Source: Cellulosimicrobium arenosum
Lineage (GTDB): Bacteria > Actinomycetota > Actinomycetes > Actinomycetales > Cellulomonadaceae
Length of the DNA: 64,000 nt
NCBI RefSeq assembly: GCF_014837295.1
Contig: NZ_JACYHB010000015.1
Coordinates: 1 to 64,000, forward strand
Direction: 5' to 3'
Positions 60,708 through 64,000 of the stretch are shown here, piece by piece. Within the stretch, counting starts at the first letter, position 1. The number at the start of each line of letters is the position of its first letter. The notes beneath the pieces are model-generated. The model searched no databases and was not told the DNA's origin. It saw only the letters and a list, made by a program, of their open reading frames with translations. The position numbers were made by a program, and so were the translations under genes.

Positions 60708-62570
60708 ATGGCAGGACGCATCGAGGACTACGGCATGATCGGCGACCTGGAGACTGCGGCACTCGTCGGGCGGGACGGTTCCGTCGACTGGCTCTGCCTG
60801 CCCCGCTTCGACTCCCCCGCGTGCTTCGCCGCCCTGCTCGGAGGTCCCGAGCACGGACGGTGGAGGCTTGCGCCGGCGGCGGGCGGACCCTGCACGTCAC
60901 GGCGCTACGTCGGCGACACCCTCGTCCTCGAGTCGACCTGGTCGACCCCCGAGGGCGACCTCACGATCACCGACCTCATGCCCCCGCGCGACCGCGCACC
61001 CGACCTCGTCCGGATCGTCGAGGCGCGCGGCGGGCGGGTCCCCGTCGAGATGGACCTGCGGGTCCGGTTCGACTACGGGGCGATCGTCCCGGCCGTCTCC
61101 ACCGGCCCGAAGGTCACCGCGGTGGCGGGACCCGACGCGGTGACGCTGTACACGCCGGTCCCCACGACGCACGAGGACGGCTCGATCCGAGCACGCTTCG
61201 ACGCCGTCCCCGGGGCCCCGGTCCCTTTCGTGCTCCAGTACCACCGGTCCCACGTGCACCCACCGGTACCCGGGGACGCCGCACCGTCGCTGGACCGGAC
61301 GGTCGACTTCTGGAGGGGCTGGAGCGCACGCTCGACCTACAGCGGCCCGTGGCAGGACGCGGTCACCCGCTCGCTCGTGACCTTGAAAGGGCTCACCTAC
61401 CAGCCCACGGGCGGCCTCGTGGCCGCTGCGACCACGTCGCTCCCGGAGCAGATCGGCGGTCCTCGCAACTGGGACTACCGGTACACGTGGCTGCGCGACG
61501 CGACCTTCACCCTCCAGGCCATGGTCGCGACCGGGTACCTGCGCGAGGCGCGCGAGTGGCGCGAGTGGCTGATCCGCGCGGTCGCGGGCGACCCGGCCGA
61601 CCTGCAGATCATGTACTCGATCGACGGGTGGCGTCGCCTCCCCGAGCAGACCCTCGACTGGTTGCCGGGATACGAGGGTTCCGCACCCGTGCGGATCGGC
61701 AACGGCGCCCACGACCAGCACCAGCTCGACGTGTGGGGCGAGGTGCTCGACTCGCTGCACCTCGGGCGGACCGCGGGCATCGCCGCGACCGACGACGGCT
61801 GGCAGCTCCAGAAGAACCTGCTCGACTACCTCGAGGGTCACTGGTCCGAGCCCGACAACGGGCTGTGGGAGATCCGCGGGGAACCGCGCGCGTTCGTGCA
61901 CTCGCGCGTCCTGGCGTGGGCAGGTGTCGACCGTGCGGTGCGCGCCGTGACCGACTGCGGGCTGGACGGACCGCTGGACCGCTGGCGTGCCCTGCGCGAG
62001 ACGATCCGGGACGACGTGCTCACCCACGGCTTCGACGCGCGGCGGGGCACGTTCACCCAGTTCTACGGGTCGCGCGGCGTGGACGCCGCTCTGCTGCTCA
62101 TCCCCCGCGTCGGGTTCCTGCCCTGGGACGACCCGCGCGTCGTGGGGACGGTGGACACCGTGCAGCGCGAGCTCAGCGTGGACGGGCTGCTCCTGCGCTA
62201 CCGGACGGACGCCGACGGCCGGGTCGACGGCTTGCCCGGCGACGAGGGTGCCTTCCTGATCTGCACGTTCTGGCTCGTCGAGGCCCTCGCGGGCGTCGGG
62301 CGTCGGGACGAGGCGACGCGCCTGTTCGAGCGTCTGCTGTCCCTGCGCAACGACCTCGGCCTGCTCGCCGAGGAGTACGACCACCGCACCGGCCGCCAGC
62401 TCGGCAACGTCCCGCAGGCGTTCAGTCACGTGGGGCTCGTCAACTCCGCCCTCACGCTGCAGTCCTCGAGCCCGCCGGGCACCGGCGGGACGACGACGCG
62501 TGAGGACGGAGACGCGCTGCGCGACCCGGCCGGCGGCGACCCGAGGCTCGACGAGGAGGACCGACGATGA
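60708..62570 (+). CDS. GH15 glycosidase (glucoamylase/trehalase type)
   Basis: A 620-residue cytoplasmic protein without signal peptide. The N-terminal super-sandwich opens IEDYGMIGDLETAALVGRDGSVDWLCLPRFDS, written here across residues 4-35, and the (alpha/alpha)6 barrel contains RNWDYRYTWLRDATF, NGLWEIRG (likely general acid) and AEEYDHRTGRQLGNVPQAFSH (likely base). This is the pattern of actinobacterial GH15 trehalases. It is translationally coupled (ATGA) to a glucose-dehydrogenase-like gene, which fits release of free glucose followed by oxidation. A CATACT box at 60661-60666 may be its -10; GGAGG precedes the ATG. Confidence 0.88.
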   Translation: MAGRIEDYGMIGDLETAALVGRDGSVDWLCLPRFDSPACFAALLGGPEHGRWRLAPAAGGPCTSRRYVGDTLVLESTWSTPEGDLTITDLMPPRDRAPDLVRIVEARGGRVPVEMDLRVRFDYGAIVPAVSTGPKVTAVAGPDAVTLYTPVPTTHEDGSIRARFDAVPGAPVPFVLQYHRSHVHPPVPGDAAPSLDRTVDFWRGWSARSTYSGPWQDAVTRSLVTLKGLTYQPTGGLVAAATTSLPEQIGGPRNWDYRYTWLRDATFTLQAMVATGYLREAREWREWLIRAVAGDPADLQIMYSIDGWRRLPEQTLDWLPGYEGSAPVRIGNGAHDQHQLDVWGEVLDSLHLGRTAGIAATDDGWQLQKNLLDYLEGHWSEPDNGLWEIRGEPRAFVHSRVLAWAGVDRAVRAVTDCGLDGPLDRWRALRETIRDDVLTHGFDARRGTFTQFYGSRGVDAALLLIPRVGFLPWDDPRVVGTVDTVQRELSVDGLLLRYRTDADGRVDGLPGDEGAFLICTFWLVEALAGVGRRDEATRLFERLLSLRNDLGLLAEEYDHRTGRQLGNVPQAFSHVGLVNSALTLQSSSPPGTGGTTTREDGDALRDPAGGDPRLDEEDRR

Positions 62571-63628
62571 GAGCACTCACCCTGGTGCCCGGTGACGCCC
62601 GCCCCCTGGACGTCCGCGACGTGCCCGATCCGGAGCCCGGCCCCGGCGACCTGCTGGTCGAAGGGCTCGCCGTCGGGATCTGCGGCACGGACCGCGAGAT
62701 CGCCGCAGGTGAGCACGGCAGCGCACCGGACGGCGACGAGCGGCTGATCCTGGGTCACGAGTCCCTCGGACGGGTGCGCTCCGCGCCGGACGGCAGCGAC
62801 TTCGCGACGGGCGACCTCGTGGTGGGCGTCGTCCGGCGGCCCGACCCCGTGCCGTGCGGCGCGTGCGCGCGCGGACACTTCGACATGTGCCGCAACGGCC
62901 TGTACACCGAACGCGGCATCGCCGGCCGCCACGGGTACGCGAGCGAGCTGTGGACGGTCGAGGCCGACTACGCCGTGCACGTGCCGGACGGCGTCGGGCG
63001 GCTCGGCGTCCTCATGGAGCCCACGAGCGTCGTCGTCAAGGCGTGGGAGCAGATCTTCGCCGTCGGTGCCCGGTCGTGGTTCGACCCGGAGCGCGTGCTG
63101 GTGACGGGCGCAGGACCGATCGGGCTGCTCGCGGCCCTCGTCGGCGTGCAGCGGGGCCTCGACGTGCACGTCCTCGACCGTGTCGAGGACGGGCCCAAGC
63201 CCGACCTCGTGAGGCGCCTGGGTGCGACCTACCACTCCGGGCCGGCGAAGGACGTGATGGTCGATCTCGACCCGGAGATCATCGTCGAGGCGACCGGCTC
63301 GCGCGACGTCGTCCTCGACGCGATGTCACGGACCTCGCACTACGGCATCACGTGCCTCACGGGCGTCTCGGGGGCGGGACGCCGTCTGCGGGTCGACACG
63401 GGTGCTCTCAACCGCGACATCGTGCTCGAGAACGACGTGGTCGTCGGGTCGGTCAACGCGAACGTCGACCACTACACGGGCGCCGCGCGCGTGCTCGCCG
63501 CTGCCGACCCCGAGTGGCTCGCCGGTCTCGTGACGCGGCACGTCCACCTCGACGACGCGCACGACGCCCTCGTGTCCCGGCCAGGCGACATCAAGGTCGT
63601 GCTGGACCTCGCCCCCGGGTCGACGTAG
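62567..63628 (+). CDS. zinc-dependent medium-chain dehydrogenase, glucose 1-dehydrogenase type
   Basis: A 353-residue MDR enzyme. Catalytic zinc ligands are C39 (GICGTDREI) and H64/E65 (LILGHESLG). The structural zinc lobe PCGACARGHFDMC has three Cys. The Rossmann motif is VTGAGPIGLLAAL. The overall pattern, including FDMCRNGLYTERGIAGRHGYASEL, is that of glucose 1-dehydrogenases of archaeal type. It overlaps the GH15 gene by 4 bases, so the two probably act in sequence on glucose. Confidence 0.88.
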   Translation: MRALTLVPGDARPLDVRDVPDPEPGPGDLLVEGLAVGICGTDREIAAGEHGSAPDGDERLILGHESLGRVRSAPDGSDFATGDLVVGVVRRPDPVPCGACARGHFDMCRNGLYTERGIAGRHGYASELWTVEADYAVHVPDGVGRLGVLMEPTSVVVKAWEQIFAVGARSWFDPERVLVTGAGPIGLLAALVGVQRGLDVHVLDRVEDGPKPDLVRRLGATYHSGPAKDVMVDLDPEIIVEATGSRDVVLDAMSRTSHYGITCLTGVSGAGRRLRVDTGALNRDIVLENDVVVGSVNANVDHYTGAARVLAAADPEWLAGLVTRHVHLDDAHDALVSRPGDIKVVLDLAPGST

Positions 63629-63679
63629 GACCAGCACCGGCGCCTGCCGACCCGGCGAGGAGCGCGCCGCGGCGTGCGG

Positions 63680-64000
63680 TCAGGGCACGCGGGCGGTCCA
63701 CCCGGGCGTGGAGAACTTCGTGCGCGCGAGGTCCTCCGCCCGCTCCCGCTCGAACGGGGTGACCGCTCCGTCGACGGTGCGGTAGCGCGCCCGGAAGTGC
63801 GCGACGAACGCGTCGATCACGTCCGCACGGGCCATGCCGGTCTGCGAACGCACCGGGTCGACGCGCTTGTTCGCGCTCGTCGTGCCCTTGTCCGAGAGCT
63901 TCTCGCGCCCGATCCGCAGGACCTCGGTCATCTTGTCCGCGTCGATGTCGTAGGCCATGGTCACGTGGTGCAGCACGGCTCCCCCGCGCAGCCGCTTCTG
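63680..64000 (-). CDS. lipoate-protein ligase family protein, 3' part only
   Basis: The last 106 residues of a gene that continues beyond the right edge. KRLRGGAVLHHVTMAYDID and EVLRIGREKLSDKGTTSANKRVDP, then RSQTGM, are typical of the lipoate/octanoate ligase (LplA-like) fold. It would attach lipoyl groups to 2-oxoacid dehydrogenase E2 or GcvH, the substrates reoxidised by the lpdA product found earlier in the window. The N-terminus is not visible, so the subgroup is uncertain. Confidence 0.75.
   Translation of the reverse strand, partial: QKRLRGGAVLHHVTMAYDIDADKMTEVLRIGREKLSDKGTTSANKRVDPVRSQTGMARADVIDAFVAHFRARYRTVDGAVTPFERERAEDLARTKFSTPGWTARVP

Overview
The window is very GC-rich, codes almost wall to wall with strong third-position G/C preference, and often uses GTG starts. 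The gene set is that of a high-GC Gram-positive actinobacterium of the Cellulomonadaceae/Promicromonosporaceae type; large secreted GH92 mannosidases with CBM6-like modules point to something close to Cellulosimicrobium. The organism call is inference; no rRNA gene is present to confirm it.

Layout. 1-9.3 kb: a PLP transsulfuration enzyme, an AMIN-like lipoprotein, gpsA-plsC, a DesK/DesR-type two-component pair, murA, adenosine deaminase and RNase HI. 9.4-12.6 kb: a divergent HxlR regulator/NmrA-type oxidoreductase pair, then a decayed accessory patch with orphan reading frames, a DUF3024 gene broken by an opal codon and the N-terminal stump of a tyrosine integrase. 12.6-22.7 kb: lpdA, DUF808 and CNNM membrane proteins, a luciferase-like oxidoreductase, leuD-leuC with a divergent IclR (NdgR-like) regulator, a 55-residue membrane protein with a PH-domain protein, a holin-like membrane protein, and tRNA-Glu and tRNA-Gln. 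22.8-37.9 kb: aldo/keto reductases, LysR/YeiH, HAD phosphatase, gltX, CorA, FAH hydrolase, methyltransferase, DUF418, APH(3')-like kinase and others. 54.4-64 kb: a DUF3516 helicase, CMD, GNAT, YbaK, YccF, YggS, GH15, a glucose-dehydrogenase-like enzyme and the 3' part of a lipoate ligase.

The highlight is 38.0-54.3 kb: four consecutive large secreted proteins on the minus strand, three GH92 alpha-mannosidases and one PAP2-type acid phosphatase. All end in the same roughly 90-residue C-terminal domain. One GH92 has Gln where the other two have the presumed catalytic acid Glu, the change described for mannosyl-phosphate 'uncapping' GH92 enzymes. The phosphatase carries the same FIVAR/CBM6 modules as that enzyme. 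Together they read as a system for dismantling yeast phosphomannan: uncap Man-P-Man, remove the exposed 6-phosphate, then trim alpha-mannose. A LacI-type operator sits over the promoter of the first gene, and a GC-rich hairpin follows each of the four.

Many housekeeping genes here have a TANNNT -10 box only 6-8 bases before the start codon, with no ribosome binding site, so leaderless transcription looks common. The familiar actinobacterial order gltX / tRNA-Gln-tRNA-Glu / IclR-leuC-leuD / murA-plsC-gpsA is recognisable but interrupted by inserted genes.
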